NCBI GenBank assembly: GCA_031459935.1
Contig: JAVKHN010000012.1
Coordinates: forward strand, 1-49,970
Source: Sysuimicrobium calidum
GTDB taxonomy: Bacteria > Sysuimicrobiota > Sysuimicrobiia > Sysuimicrobiales > Sysuimicrobiaceae
Length of the DNA: 49,970 bases
Direction of reading: 5' to 3'
Made by a program: the position numbers and the translations under genes. Under the pieces are notes generated by a model. The model made no database searches, had not been told where the DNA came from, and saw only the letters and a list, made by a program, of their open reading frames with translations. Shown here piece by piece: positions 39,481 to 47,750 of the stretch; positions within the stretch are counted from its first letter, which is position 1; each line of letters starts with the position of its first letter.

Positions 39481-40463
39481 GGGAACGGGGAGGCACCGTC
39501 GCGTGGGCCATTTACTTCCTGGGGATGCTGATCCTCCTCACGGCGCCCCGGTGGGGCTCCGCGTACCTCGTGGGGTTCTTCGTAGAACTCCTCAGCTACA
39601 TGGCCCTGGTGACCGCGTGGTCGATCTTCTCCGGGCCCACCCGCTACTTCTCCCTGGCCACCGCCGCCTTCTTCGGCATCGGAACGTACGTGACCGTGTA
39701 CCTGGGTGGCCGCATCCCGGTGTTGGCCTGCGCCGCGGCGGCCGCCGTGCTGGCTTACCTGGTGGCCTCCGTGGTGGGCCTGGCCACTCTGCGGCTCTCT
39801 GGCCTCTACTTCGTGATGTTCACCTTCGGACTAAGCGAATTCCTCCGGCAGTTCGTGCTGTGGTTCGAGGGACGGCTGTTCCGGAAGGTGGGCCGCATCG
39901 TCAGCGTGCCCTTCAGCGACCTGGATCTGTACTATACCCTCTGGGTGGTTACCGCCATCCTCCTGTTGGGTGCATTCCTGCTGCGGAGGTCCAGGCTGGG
40001 ATACGCGCTCCGGGCCATCGGGGAGGATGAGCTAGCCACGGCCCACACGGGGGTGGACGTCTCGCGGGTGAAGATCGGGGTGTTTGCCGCAACCACGAGC
40101 GCCATGGCGGTGGTGGGAGCCATCCTGGCGCCGCGGTGGGCTTACGTACTCCCGGATATGGCCTTTGATCCCACGCGGTCGTTCCAGGTGGTCCTCATGG
40201 CCATGCTGGGCGGGATCCGGCAGAGCTATGGCCCGTTGCTGGGGACCATTCCTCTGCTCCTCCTTTACGAATGGTTGTACGCGCGTTATCCATACCCCTT
40301 CCTGTTCGTACTGGGCCTCCTCCTTGCGGTTCTGGTTCTGTACGCGCCCGGGGGGATGTCCGGGCTGGTGGAGGGAATCCTGCAGCGGGCGGAGGAGCGC
40401 AAACACGGGGCGATCCGGGTTCAGGCAGAGGAGCTTCCGCGTGTGGAGAGCAGCGAGGGATAG
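39468..40463 (+). CDS. livM: Liv-type ABC transporter permease (LivM-like)
   Basis: This 331-residue permease has about nine or ten hydrophobic helices. AWSIFSGPTRYFSLATAAFFGIGTYVTVYLGG is the conserved N-terminal half. LRAIGEDELATAHTGVDVSRVKIGVFAATTSAMAVVGAILA is the cytoplasmic loop that touches the ATPase. FQVVLMAMLGGIRQSYGPLLGT is the C-terminal signature. ATG at 39468 overlaps the LivH stop by 13 bases and the ATPase ATG follows directly after its TAG. A frame extension to 39387 is a shadow of LivH. Confidence 0.9.
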   Translation: MADLRERGGTVAWAIYFLGMLILLTAPRWGSAYLVGFFVELLSYMALVTAWSIFSGPTRYFSLATAAFFGIGTYVTVYLGGRIPVLACAAAAAVLAYLVASVVGLATLRLSGLYFVMFTFGLSEFLRQFVLWFEGRLFRKVGRIVSVPFSDLDLYYTLWVVTAILLLGAFLLRRSRLGYALRAIGEDELATAHTGVDVSRVKIGVFAATTSAMAVVGAILAPRWAYVLPDMAFDPTRSFQVVLMAMLGGIRQSYGPLLGTIPLLLLYEWLYARYPYPFLFVLGLLLAVLVLYAPGGMSGLVEGILQRAEERKHGAIRVQAEELPRVESSEG

Positions 40464-41186
40464 ATGCTGGAAGTACGGGGAGTGAGCAGGCGGTTCGGAG
40501 GACTGGAGGCGCTGGTGGGAGTGGATCTCCTGGCGCAGGCAGGGCAGGTGGTGGCGGTGATCGGCCCCAACGGGTCCGGGAAGACCACCCTCCTGAACGT
40601 CATCAGCGGCGTCCTCCCACCGGACGTGGGGACGGTCCGGTGGGAGGGTCGGGACATCACGGGCTGGCCGCCCCACCGGGTGGCGCACTTGGGCATCGGC
40701 CGGACCTTTCAGCGTCCCCGCATCATGGAGACCATGACGGTGCGGGAGAACATCGGCCTGGGCTTTCTCTTTCGGGCACGGGGCCTTCCCGTGGCCCAGG
40801 CCATGGCGAAGGCGCAGGAGGTGGGAGAGGAGGTCGGTCTCGGAGATCGGCTGGACGTCCTCGCGGGAGACCTCACCTACATTGATCAGAAGCGGCTGGA
40901 GCTGGCCCGGGCGCTTGCGGGAGATCCGAGACTCCTCCTGCTGGATGAGTGGCTGGCGGGGCTTACGGAAGGGGAACTCCAGGTGGCCCTGGAGCTCCTG
41001 AGGCGGCTGCAGGCCCGGGGCACCGCGGTGGTCCTCGTGGAGCACGTGATGTCCGCAGTGCGTGCCATCGCGCACTGGGTGGTGGTGCTGCACGCGGGAC
41101 GGAAGATCCTGGAAGGGGAGCCGGAGGAGGTGCTCAGCCACCCGGAGGTGGTGGCTACCTACCTGGGACAGGACGCGGGATGCTGA
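40464..41186 (+). CDS. livG: Liv-type ABC transporter ATPase (LivG-like) with altered signature motif
   Basis: This 240-residue ATPase has Walker A GPNGSGKTT, the Q-loop GRTFQRPRIMETMTVRENI and Walker B LLLLDEWLAGL followed by the H-loop VLVEHVMSAV. The ABC signature reads LTYIDQKRLELARAL where most LivG proteins have LSYGxQRRLEIARAL, so Gly of LSGGQ/LSYGQ is Ile. Related variants exist in other Liv systems as far as I recall, so this may be a subgroup. It directly follows LivM and overlaps LivF by seven bases. Confidence 0.9.
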   Translation: MLEVRGVSRRFGGLEALVGVDLLAQAGQVVAVIGPNGSGKTTLLNVISGVLPPDVGTVRWEGRDITGWPPHRVAHLGIGRTFQRPRIMETMTVRENIGLGFLFRARGLPVAQAMAKAQEVGEEVGLGDRLDVLAGDLTYIDQKRLELARALAGDPRLLLLDEWLAGLTEGELQVALELLRRLQARGTAVVLVEHVMSAVRAIAHWVVVLHAGRKILEGEPEEVLSHPEVVATYLGQDAGC

Positions 41187-41887
41187 GGGTCACGGGTCTC
41201 ACCGTCCTCTACCGCAAGCACAGGGCGCTGCAGGAAGTGCACCTGGAGGTTCAGCCCCAAGAGGCGGTGGCCGTCATCGGGGCGAACGGCGCGGGCAAGT
41301 CCACCCTCCTGCAGGCCATTGCGGGCCTTGTGCGGCCCCAACCCGGGGCGCACATCGAGTACGAGGGGAAGTCCGTGCTGGGGTGGAGTCCGGAGCGCTT
41401 AGCCCGGGCCGGCTTGGTGCTGGTGCCCGAGGGGCGGGAGCTGTTCACGGGGATGACGGTGTACGAGAACCTGTTGCTCGGCGCGCACGGGGTTCGGAAT
41501 CGCTCTGTAGTGCACCGGCGGCTGGAGTGGATCTGGAGCCTCTTTCCTCGCCTCCGGGAGCGCCACGGCCAGCTCGCGGGGACCCTCAGTGGCGGAGAGC
41601 AACAGATGCTGGCCATCGCCCGGGGTCTGATGGCGGGCCCCAGGCTGCTCCTCCTGGACGAGCCCTCCCTGGGGCTCGCTCCCCTCATCGTCCGGGAGGT
41701 GTTCCAGGTGCTCCAGAGGATCCGTGCGGAAGGCTGTTCCATTCTCCTCGCGGAACAGAACGTGCGCATGAGCCTGCGGGTGGCGCAGAGGGGTTACGTC
41801 CTCGAAACCGGTCGCGTGGTGCGGCACGGATCCGCGGCGGAGCTACAGCAGGACGAACTCGTGCAGCGGGCCTTTCTGGGAGGCTGA
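41180..41887 (+). CDS. livF: Liv-type ABC transporter ATPase (LivF-like)
   Basis: This 235-residue ATPase has Walker A GANGAGKST, VPEGRELFTGMTVYENLLLGA (typical LivF), signature LSGGEQQMLAIARGL, Walker B LLLLDEPSLGLAP and the final AEQNV. Its motifs are intact, unlike LivG, so ATP hydrolysis may depend on its signature. It ends the Liv operon. I see no clear terminator after its stop, and the 169-base gap to the next operon holds repeats and a -10-like box. Confidence 0.92.
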   Translation: MLRVTGLTVLYRKHRALQEVHLEVQPQEAVAVIGANGAGKSTLLQAIAGLVRPQPGAHIEYEGKSVLGWSPERLARAGLVLVPEGRELFTGMTVYENLLLGAHGVRNRSVVHRRLEWIWSLFPRLRERHGQLAGTLSGGEQQMLAIARGLMAGPRLLLLDEPSLGLAPLIVREVFQVLQRIRAEGCSILLAEQNVRMSLRVAQRGYVLETGRVVRHGSAAELQQDELVQRAFLGG

Positions 41888-41991
41888 GCTCCAGTTCTCT
41901 CATGCTCTGCAGTGGACCTTCCGATCTCGCTCCCAACACCAGGGAGGGGCTGTAGGGTGAGGTGTACCTTCGGGAGCAAGGCAGAGCCCGC

Positions 41992-42034
41992 GGTACATCT
42001 TTAATTATTATAATGGCTACGGGGTACATCCTTA
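41992..42034 (+). promoter_or_regulatory. Candidate promoter with 31-base-spaced direct repeats
   Basis: A TATAAT box (42009-42014) sits in an unusual AT-rich patch, TTAATTATTATAATGG. GGTACATCTTTA (41992-42003) and GGTACATCCTTA (42023-42034) flank it, with start points 31 bases apart, about three helical turns. A weaker third copy, GGTGTACCTT, begins at 41961. There is no -35 box at the right distance, so an activator may be needed. It would drive the ABC genes from 42057. Confidence 0.55.
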
Positions 42035-42056
42035 CCTAAAGCTGAGGGAACGCCAA

Positions 42057-42869
42057 GTGAGCGGAGGACTGAGGATCGAGGGGCTCTCCCTGCGGTTCGG
42101 GGACCTCCGGGTGCTGGATCGGGTTGACCTCGAGGTGGAGGCAGGGGAATTCGTGTGCTTTGTAGGGCCGAGCGGTTGCGGGAAATCCACCCTCCTCAAC
42201 GTGGTGGCGGGATTCGCGCTTCCGGGAAGCCCCGAAATCGAGGGGACCGTTCGGTGGCAGGACCGGGTGATCCGCGACCATCGGGACTGGAACGGTGAGC
42301 TGGGGTACGTCTTCCAGCGGGACAACCTGCTTCCTTGGTACACTCTGGAACAGAACGTCCTCGTCAGCCTGCGCATCCGGCGGATGCCACTGCGATCTGC
42401 GGTTACTCGGGCGCGGCAGGAGATCGCCCGGGTCGGATTGAGCGGCTTTGAGCGACATTTCCCGCATCAGCTGTCCGGAGGGATGCGGCAGCGAGCATCG
42501 TTGGCTCGCACTCTGGTGTACGATCCAAAGGTGATGCTGATGGACGAGCCTTTCGGTGCTCTGGATGCGCACACCCGGATGCACCTGCAACGAGAGCTCA
42601 GTCGCCTCTGGGCCGAGCACCGAGTCACGGTGCTGTTCGTCACTCATGATCTTACGGAGGCCATCACGCTGGGGCAGCGGGTGGTCGTGCTTTCCCACCG
42701 GCCCGGTCACGTAGCCGCGAGTTACTGCGTGCCCTTCGGGTATCCTCGGGACCCGGTGGAGCTTCAGGGCCGGAAGGAGTTCGCGATGCTGCAGGCGGAG
42801 GTCTGGGCGTGCCTCGCTGAGCAGTTTCGCCGCGCGGACCAGTATGCCCTGCAGGAGGTGTCTTCGTGA
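42057..42869 (+). CDS. Ssu/Tau-type ABC transporter ATPase
   Basis: This 270-residue ATPase of the nitrate/sulfonate/taurine/pyrimidine-precursor importer family has Walker A VGPSGCGKSTLLNVVAG, Q-loop GYVFQRDNLLPWYTLEQNVL, signature LSGGMRQRASLARTL, Walker B VMLMDEPFGALDAHTR and the H-loop VLFVTHDLTEAI. VVVLSHRPGHV is typical of SsuB/TauB. It begins with GTG at 42057 after a GAGGG site. The permease GTG overlaps its TGA by four bases. It energises the importer formed with the next two genes. Confidence 0.92.
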   Translation: MSGGLRIEGLSLRFGDLRVLDRVDLEVEAGEFVCFVGPSGCGKSTLLNVVAGFALPGSPEIEGTVRWQDRVIRDHRDWNGELGYVFQRDNLLPWYTLEQNVLVSLRIRRMPLRSAVTRARQEIARVGLSGFERHFPHQLSGGMRQRASLARTLVYDPKVMLMDEPFGALDAHTRMHLQRELSRLWAEHRVTVLFVTHDLTEAITLGQRVVVLSHRPGHVAASYCVPFGYPRDPVELQGRKEFAMLQAEVWACLAEQFRRADQYALQEVSS

Positions 42870-43687
42870 GCCTGGCCCTCTCGCGAACCCAGCGACCCCG
42901 GACCGGGACGTACCGGCGCGGGGTGTGGGTGACGGCCTTGCGGGCCGGATTCGCGGGGACTGTACTGTTGACCTGGGCTTTGCTGAGCGGAGACCTAATT
43001 GCGGGCTGGCGGGCGATGCCCCGCGCCCTCCTGCCCAGTCCCACCGAGGTCGTCGGAGGACTGGTGGCGTACGCCCGGAGTGGTGACCTCGCGGGCGATG
43101 CCCTGTACACCCTCTCCGAGGCGGCGGCGGGGTTGCTGTTGGCCATTGTCACGGGGGTCGTGGTGGGTATGCTGTTTGCATACGTCCGCCTCCTCGGCCA
43201 AGCTGCCGAACCCCTCATGGTGGCCCTCAACGCCATGCCCCGCTACGCCCTCGCCCCCCTCTTCGTGGTCTGGTTCGGGCTGGGGATGGCGTCGAAGGTT
43301 GCCCTGGTGTTCTTCGCGGTCTTCTTTGTGGTGTTCTTCAACGTGTACCAGGGAGTGCAGACCATTGACCGTAACTGGGTGCGCGGGATCGAGGTCATGG
43401 GCGGAGGGACACGCGAGATCGCCCGCTACGTGCTCCTGCCGTACGTGGTGAGCTGGGTGGTAGCAGCCCTGCGGACCTCCATCGGCGTCTCCCTGGGCGT
43501 GGCGGTGGTGGGGGAGTTTGTGGGATCGGTGCAGGGGCTCGGCTACCGGATGGTGATCTCCGTGGGCGTGCTGGACACCCCCCGCACTTTCGCCATCGTG
43601 GTCATCCTGGCTGTCGTGGGGTACGGGATGGTGACCCTGGCAGGGGTCGTGGAACGGAGGCTGCTGCGGTGGCAGCGGGAGGCTTGA
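42866..43687 (+). CDS. Ssu/Tau-type ABC transporter permease
   Basis: This 273-residue membrane protein has about six helices. The EAA-type cytoplasmic loop reads GIEVMGGGTREIARYVLLPYVVSWVVAALRTSIGVSLGVAVVGEFVGS, the hallmark of SsuC/TauC permeases. NAMPRYALAPLFVVWFGLGMASK is also conserved. GTG at 42866 overlaps the ATPase stop (GTGA). It forms the channel for the substrate bound by the protein at 43703-44725. Confidence 0.92.
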   Translation: MSLALSRTQRPRTGTYRRGVWVTALRAGFAGTVLLTWALLSGDLIAGWRAMPRALLPSPTEVVGGLVAYARSGDLAGDALYTLSEAAAGLLLAIVTGVVVGMLFAYVRLLGQAAEPLMVALNAMPRYALAPLFVVWFGLGMASKVALVFFAVFFVVFFNVYQGVQTIDRNWVRGIEVMGGGTREIARYVLLPYVVSWVVAALRTSIGVSLGVAVVGEFVGSVQGLGYRMVISVGVLDTPRTFAIVVILAVVGYGMVTLAGVVERRLLRWQREA

Positions 43688-43702
43688 GCGGGAGGAGAGA
43701 TC

Positions 43703-44725
43703 GTGCGGAGACGAGGAATGCTTGTTCTGATCGGGTTGCTGATGGGGAGTGTGTCCCCTGGGATTGCACAACGGGGGCCGGTACAGCTGGATCTTCCCGT
43801 GGTGGCAGCCGTGGAGCCCGCGCTGCCCGTTTTGGTGGCGGAAGCGGCAGGGCACTTCCGCGGTGAGGGGGTGGAGATCGGACGGATTCTGCTATCCGGC
43901 GGTGTGGCCATCCGCAACCTACTCATCGGCGGCCGTGCGCCCTTCGGGGTCATTGGGACCGAACACATTCCCCTCGCGCGGCTGGCGGGCGCTCCTCTGA
44001 AGGGGCTCATCTCCACCTATGACCGGCTTCACGTCACCCTCATCGTCCGATCTGCTCTGCGGGAGCAGGTGAGGCGTGTGGAGGACCTCAAGGGCCGGAC
44101 CGTGGGCGTCACGGCGCCGGGTTCCTTTACGTGGTCCATCGCGGTGACGCTCCTGAAACGGGCGGGCCTGGAGCCCGAACGGGACGTCCGACTGCTACCC
44201 CTCGGGGCGGACGCAGGGGTGCTGTATGCCGCCTTGCAGTCAGGTCGGGTGGATGCCTTGTCCTTCAGCGAGCCTGTCCTGAGCCGGGCAGAGGTGGATG
44301 GGGTGGGATTCATGCTGGTGAACATCTTCGACCGCCATGTGCTGAGGCGGTGGATCGGATCCGACCTGCTCCTGGTGGGCATCCTGGCCACCACGGAGAG
44401 CGTTCTCCGGACGCAGCCGGATACGGTGGCGGCCATGGTGGCGGCTGTCCGGAAGGGCCTGGCGTACATCCGGAGCCACTCCTCCGAGGAGATCGTGCGT
44501 CTGGTGACCGGTAACCCGAAGACAGCTCAGCTGTTCCAGGGAGTCCCGCCGGACCTGGCGGTGAGGATGGTCGGCAGGATCCGCTACGGATACGGCACGG
44601 GGTGTCTGAGCCGCACGGGCTACGAGGCGGAGCTGCGCCGCATGATGGACACAGGGGTTCTCAAGCAGCCGGTGAGCTTCGAGGAAGCCCTGGAGCCCCG
44701 TTGGGCCGGGAGATGCGCCCGGTGA
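43703..44725 (+). CDS. NMT1/SsuA-type ABC substrate-binding protein
   Basis: This 340-residue periplasmic protein has signal peptide MRRRGMLVLIGLLMGSVSPGIAQ with an A-x-A-like site. PALPVLVAEAAGHFRGEGVEIG is the NMT1/THI5-like first lobe. FGVIGTEHIPLARLAGAPLKGLIS and VEDLKGRTVGVTAPGSFTWSIAVTLLKRAGL follow, and DALSFSEPVLSRAE is the second ligand loop. It starts with GTG after GGAGGAGAGA. Relatives bind sulfonates, nitrate, aromatic acids or pyrimidines. The ligand is unknown, but the downstream aromatic-type genes make an aromatic acid plausible. Confidence 0.88.
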   Translation: MRRRGMLVLIGLLMGSVSPGIAQRGPVQLDLPVVAAVEPALPVLVAEAAGHFRGEGVEIGRILLSGGVAIRNLLIGGRAPFGVIGTEHIPLARLAGAPLKGLISTYDRLHVTLIVRSALREQVRRVEDLKGRTVGVTAPGSFTWSIAVTLLKRAGLEPERDVRLLPLGADAGVLYAALQSGRVDALSFSEPVLSRAEVDGVGFMLVNIFDRHVLRRWIGSDLLLVGILATTESVLRTQPDTVAAMVAAVRKGLAYIRSHSSEEIVRLVTGNPKTAQLFQGVPPDLAVRMVGRIRYGYGTGCLSRTGYEAELRRMMDTGVLKQPVSFEEALEPRWAGRCAR

Positions 44726-44747
44726 GAACGTCCAGGCTGCACATCCC

Positions 44748-45743
44748 ATGGCCGCTTCCCTGACGCTCACGCTGGCTGCGGGCCCTTACGACCGCACAGA
44801 GTCCCTCCGGGATGGCACGGTGCAGCCGGAGGGAATCCGGTTGGTGTACGTACCCATGGAGGAGCCTCCGGAAGCGTTCCTGCGGGGAGTGGCGGGGGAA
44901 TTCGACGCCTTCGAGTTCAGCTGCTCTCTGTATTTCTCCCGCCGGGCCGCGGGGAATTTCCCCTTTGTCGCCCTGCCTGTCTTTCCCTCCCGCATGTTCC
45001 GGCACGGCTACGTCTTCGTCCGGGAAGGCAGCGGCATCCAGCACCCCAAGGACCTGGAGGGGAGGCGGGTGGGGATTCCGGAGTTCAGCCAGACGGCACT
45101 GGTCTGGCTGCGGGGGATCCTCCAGGAAGAGTACGGGGTGAATCTCCGCTCCATCACCTGGGTGGTGGGGGAGGCGAACCGACCCGGACGCCGCTCGGCG
45201 GCCATCTCCAACCTGCCCCAGGGGGAGGGGTGGAGGCTGGAGCTCGCTCCGGAAGGCTACAGCCTGGATCGGATGCTCATAGAGGGGTTATTGGACGCGT
45301 ACATGGGAGCGGTGCGGCCCCGCTCCTTTGGGGTGGACCTGCGCATCCGTCGGCTCTTTCCGGATTACCGGGAGGTGGAGCGAGCGTACTACCGCCGCAC
45401 GGGGATCTTTCCCATCATGCACACCGTGGTGGTGCGGGAGGAGCTGCTGCGCCAGCACCCCTGGGTGGCGACCAGTCTCTATAAGGCCTTCTGCCGCGCG
45501 AAGGAGGTGGCCTTTGAACGGATGGCCTATAGCCCCGCGCTGCGCTACAGCCTCCCATGGCTGCACGCGGACCTGGAGGAGCTGTGGGAGCTGTTCGGCG
45601 CAGATCCCTGGCCGTACGGCCTGGAACCCAACCGGAAGACCCTGGAAACCCTCGTGCGATATCTCTGGGAGCAGGGGCTGCTGACGCAGCCGATCTCCCT
45701 GGAAGAGATGTTTGCTCCCGTTCACGTCTTCGAAGGCCAATAG
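44748..45743 (+). CDS. 4,5-dihydroxyphthalate decarboxylase-like protein (periplasmic-binding fold)
   Basis: This 331-residue protein without a signal peptide starts LTLTLAAGPYDRTESLRDGTVQPEGIRL, and continues with FDAFEFSCSLYFSRRA and FVALPVFPSRMFRHGYVFVREGSGI. These are strong marks of the 4,5-dihydroxyphthalate decarboxylase (Pht5) family. VGIPEFSQTALVWLRGILQEEYGVNLRSITWVVGEANRPGR follows. The family shares the fold of periplasmic-binding proteins, and some members may bind rather than decarboxylate. It lies 22 bases after the binding-protein gene and 9 bases before the LigM-like gene, so it is cotranscribed with them. An aromatic acid substrate is likely but not proven. Confidence 0.85.
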   Translation: MAASLTLTLAAGPYDRTESLRDGTVQPEGIRLVYVPMEEPPEAFLRGVAGEFDAFEFSCSLYFSRRAAGNFPFVALPVFPSRMFRHGYVFVREGSGIQHPKDLEGRRVGIPEFSQTALVWLRGILQEEYGVNLRSITWVVGEANRPGRRSAAISNLPQGEGWRLELAPEGYSLDRMLIEGLLDAYMGAVRPRSFGVDLRIRRLFPDYREVERAYYRRTGIFPIMHTVVVREELLRQHPWVATSLYKAFCRAKEVAFERMAYSPALRYSLPWLHADLEELWELFGADPWPYGLEPNRKTLETLVRYLWEQGLLTQPISLEEMFAPVHVFEGQ

Positions 45744-45752
45744 GAGGGGAAC

Positions 45753-47159
45753 ATGCAGGGCACACCGCCGCGGAACCTACAGGAGATCCTGGATCGCACT
45801 CCGAACGTCACAGACTATCTGTACAACAACCGCACGGGCGCCCGCGCGTTCCCCGTGGTCCCTGCGGAGTTCACCAACTGGAGGGACGAGCAGCACGCCT
45901 GGCGGGAGACCGTGGCGCTGTTCGATCTCTCGTATCACATGTCGGACTTGTATGTGCATGGACCGGACGCGTTCAGGCTGCTCAATCACCTCGGCATCAA
46001 CAGTTTTCGGGGATTTGAACCCGGCATGGCCAAGCAGCTGGTGGTGTGCTCCCCGGAGGGCTACGTGATCGGGGATGCGGTGCTCTTCTATCTGGAACCA
46101 GAGACCTTTCAGCTGGTGGGACGCCCCTCCGCCCTCAACTGGGTGCAGTACCACGGGGAGACGGGTACCTACGACGTGACCTTCGAACGGGACGAGTGGT
46201 CCCTGGTGGATCCGGGCCGCCCCCGCAAGGTGTACCGTTTCCAGCTGCAGGGGCCCCACGCGCTGGCTCTGCTGGAGAAACTCCACGGTGGCCCTCTTCC
46301 GGAGGTGAAATTCTTCCATATGACGTGGATCCGGGTCAGAGGGCGAAGGGTTCGGTTTCTGCACCACGGGATGGCAGGCGTGGCGGGCGGGGAGCTGTTC
46401 GGGCCGTGGGAGGAGCGGGAGGCTGTTCGGACTGCCATCCTGGAGGCAGGGGAGGAGTTCGGGCTACGGCAGGTGGGCTCGCGGGCGTACGCGACGAACA
46501 CCCTGGAGTCGGGATGGATCTCCGGGGTGCTGCCCGCCATCTACACCAGCCCTGCCCTGCGGGCATATCGGGAGTGGCTTCCAGCCACGAGTTATGAGGC
46601 CACAGGATCCCTGGGGGGCAGCTTCTACTCCCCCAACGTGGAGGACTACTACCTGACGCCGTGGGACCTCGGATACGGGCGATTGCTGAAATTCGACCAT
46701 GAGTTCGTCGGTCGGGAGGCACTGGAGAAGAGGGTGAGGGAGCCGCACCGACGGAAGGTGACCCTGGTGTGGAACCCGGAGGATGTGATTCAGGTCTTCC
46801 GCACGCTGTTCACACAGCCCAAGGGACAGCGGGCCAAGTATATGGAGCTGCCCCTCTCCCGATATTGCATGTGGCCGTACGACAAGGTGTTAAACCGGAA
46901 AGGGGAGGTCATCGGATTCTCCACCTCGTGCGGCTACAGCTCCAACGAGGGGGCGATGCTGTCCCTGGCCATGGTGGAGGAGACCTATAGCGCGCCGGGG
47001 ACGGAAGTGATCGTGGTGTGGGGAGAGCCCGCCGGGGGATCCCGAAAGCCCAGCGTGGAGCGGCACGTGCAGGTGGAAATCCGGGCCACCGTGGCCCCGG
47101 TGCCGTATTCTCAGGCTGCACGGGAATACCGGGCCCTGGTGGTGGGGCGCTTCCGTTGA
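45753..47159 (+). CDS. THF-dependent aromatic O-demethylase, LigM/DesA-like (GcvT family)
   Basis: This 468-residue protein has the glycine-cleavage T-protein fold, but its pattern is that of vanillate/syringate O-demethylases LigM and DesA, which move the aromatic O-methyl group to tetrahydrofolate. FPVVPAEFTNWRDEQHAWRE, FDLSYHMSDLYVHGPDAFRL, VGRPSALNWVQYHGETG, GSRAYATNTLESGWISGVLPAIYT and WLPATSYEATGSLGGSF are family-type stretches. By my recollection of LigM, Arg124 and Tyr246 here match the catalytic Arg122 and Tyr247, while Phe33 replaces Tyr31. Total length also matches (about 470). AGGAGGGG precedes the ATG. It may also act on another methylated compound, since homologues include sarcosine- and DMSP-type demethylases. 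Confidence 0.85.
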   Translation: MQGTPPRNLQEILDRTPNVTDYLYNNRTGARAFPVVPAEFTNWRDEQHAWRETVALFDLSYHMSDLYVHGPDAFRLLNHLGINSFRGFEPGMAKQLVVCSPEGYVIGDAVLFYLEPETFQLVGRPSALNWVQYHGETGTYDVTFERDEWSLVDPGRPRKVYRFQLQGPHALALLEKLHGGPLPEVKFFHMTWIRVRGRRVRFLHHGMAGVAGGELFGPWEEREAVRTAILEAGEEFGLRQVGSRAYATNTLESGWISGVLPAIYTSPALRAYREWLPATSYEATGSLGGSFYSPNVEDYYLTPWDLGYGRLLKFDHEFVGREALEKRVREPHRRKVTLVWNPEDVIQVFRTLFTQPKGQRAKYMELPLSRYCMWPYDKVLNRKGEVIGFSTSCGYSSNEGAMLSLAMVEETYSAPGTEVIVVWGEPAGGSRKPSVERHVQVEIRATVAPVPYSQAAREYRALVVGRFR

Positions 47160-47185
47160 CATGGGTCGGCCGGTTTGGATATGCT
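47156..47185 (+). promoter_or_regulatory. Candidate promoter overlapping the O-demethylase stop
   Basis: TTGACA (47156-47161, which contains the TGA stop of the preceding gene), an 18-base spacer and TATGCT (47180-47185). CCCGAATTCGGG (47189-47200), a perfect palindrome, lies at the expected start point and could be an operator. The rest of the 157-base gap to 47316 holds no credible gene. Confidence 0.5.
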
Positions 47186-47316
47186 GCACCCGAATTCGGG
47201 GTGCGTTGGTGGGCGTGCACGGGTGCGGTCTATGGGTCCGGCCAGAGGCGGGGTGGGGTTGCTGATGCGATGGCGTCCCTTCCGCACAGGAATTCACTTC
47301 CTCCAGGAGGTCGTGG

Positions 47317-47739
47317 ATGCTGCAGGTAGATCACCTCGGGGTCGTGGTCCGGAACATGGAGGAGGCGCTCCGGTTCTTCGTGGACGTGCTGGGGGGGAAG
47401 GTGATCTCCCATCAGAGGAACGTCATGGGCCGGGAGATCGACCTCGCGTTTGTGGAGGCGTGCGGGATCACCTTTGAGCTCCTCTACCCATGGGGAGAGA
47501 CGCATCCGCTTCGGAGTTACCTCCAGCAGGTGGGGCCCAGCGTGCACCACATCGCCCTGCGCAGCGAGAACGTGGACGGTACGGTGCAGCAGCTTGGGAC
47601 CTGGAACGTCCGACCAGAGGGACCCCCGGCTGTCGTGGGCGGGACCCGAGTGGTCCAGTGGCTTGCCGCGGAGACCACCCTGGGGCTCCGGATCCAGCTG
47701 ACGGGACCCGCTCCCTCTCAGACGCCTGACACCCGATAG
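47317..47739 (+). CDS. VOC-family (glyoxalase/epimerase-like) protein
   Basis: This 140-residue protein shows the vicinal-oxygen-chelate fold: MLQVDHLGVVVRNMEEALRFFVDVLGGK (metal-ligand His near the start), FVEACGITFELLYP (Glu ligand) and VHHIALRSENVDGTVQQL (His ligand). It is like methylmalonyl-CoA epimerase or ring-cleaving/isomerising enzymes of the superfamily. CCAGGAGGT lies seven bases before ATG 47317. It is first of a group with a two-domain ABC permease and an amidohydrolase. An aromatic or CoA substrate is possible. The actual reaction is unknown. Confidence 0.85.
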   Translation: MLQVDHLGVVVRNMEEALRFFVDVLGGKVISHQRNVMGREIDLAFVEACGITFELLYPWGETHPLRSYLQQVGPSVHHIALRSENVDGTVQQLGTWNVRPEGPPAVVGGTRVVQWLAAETTLGLRIQLTGPAPSQTPDTR

Positions 47740-47750
47740 GGGACCCTGTC

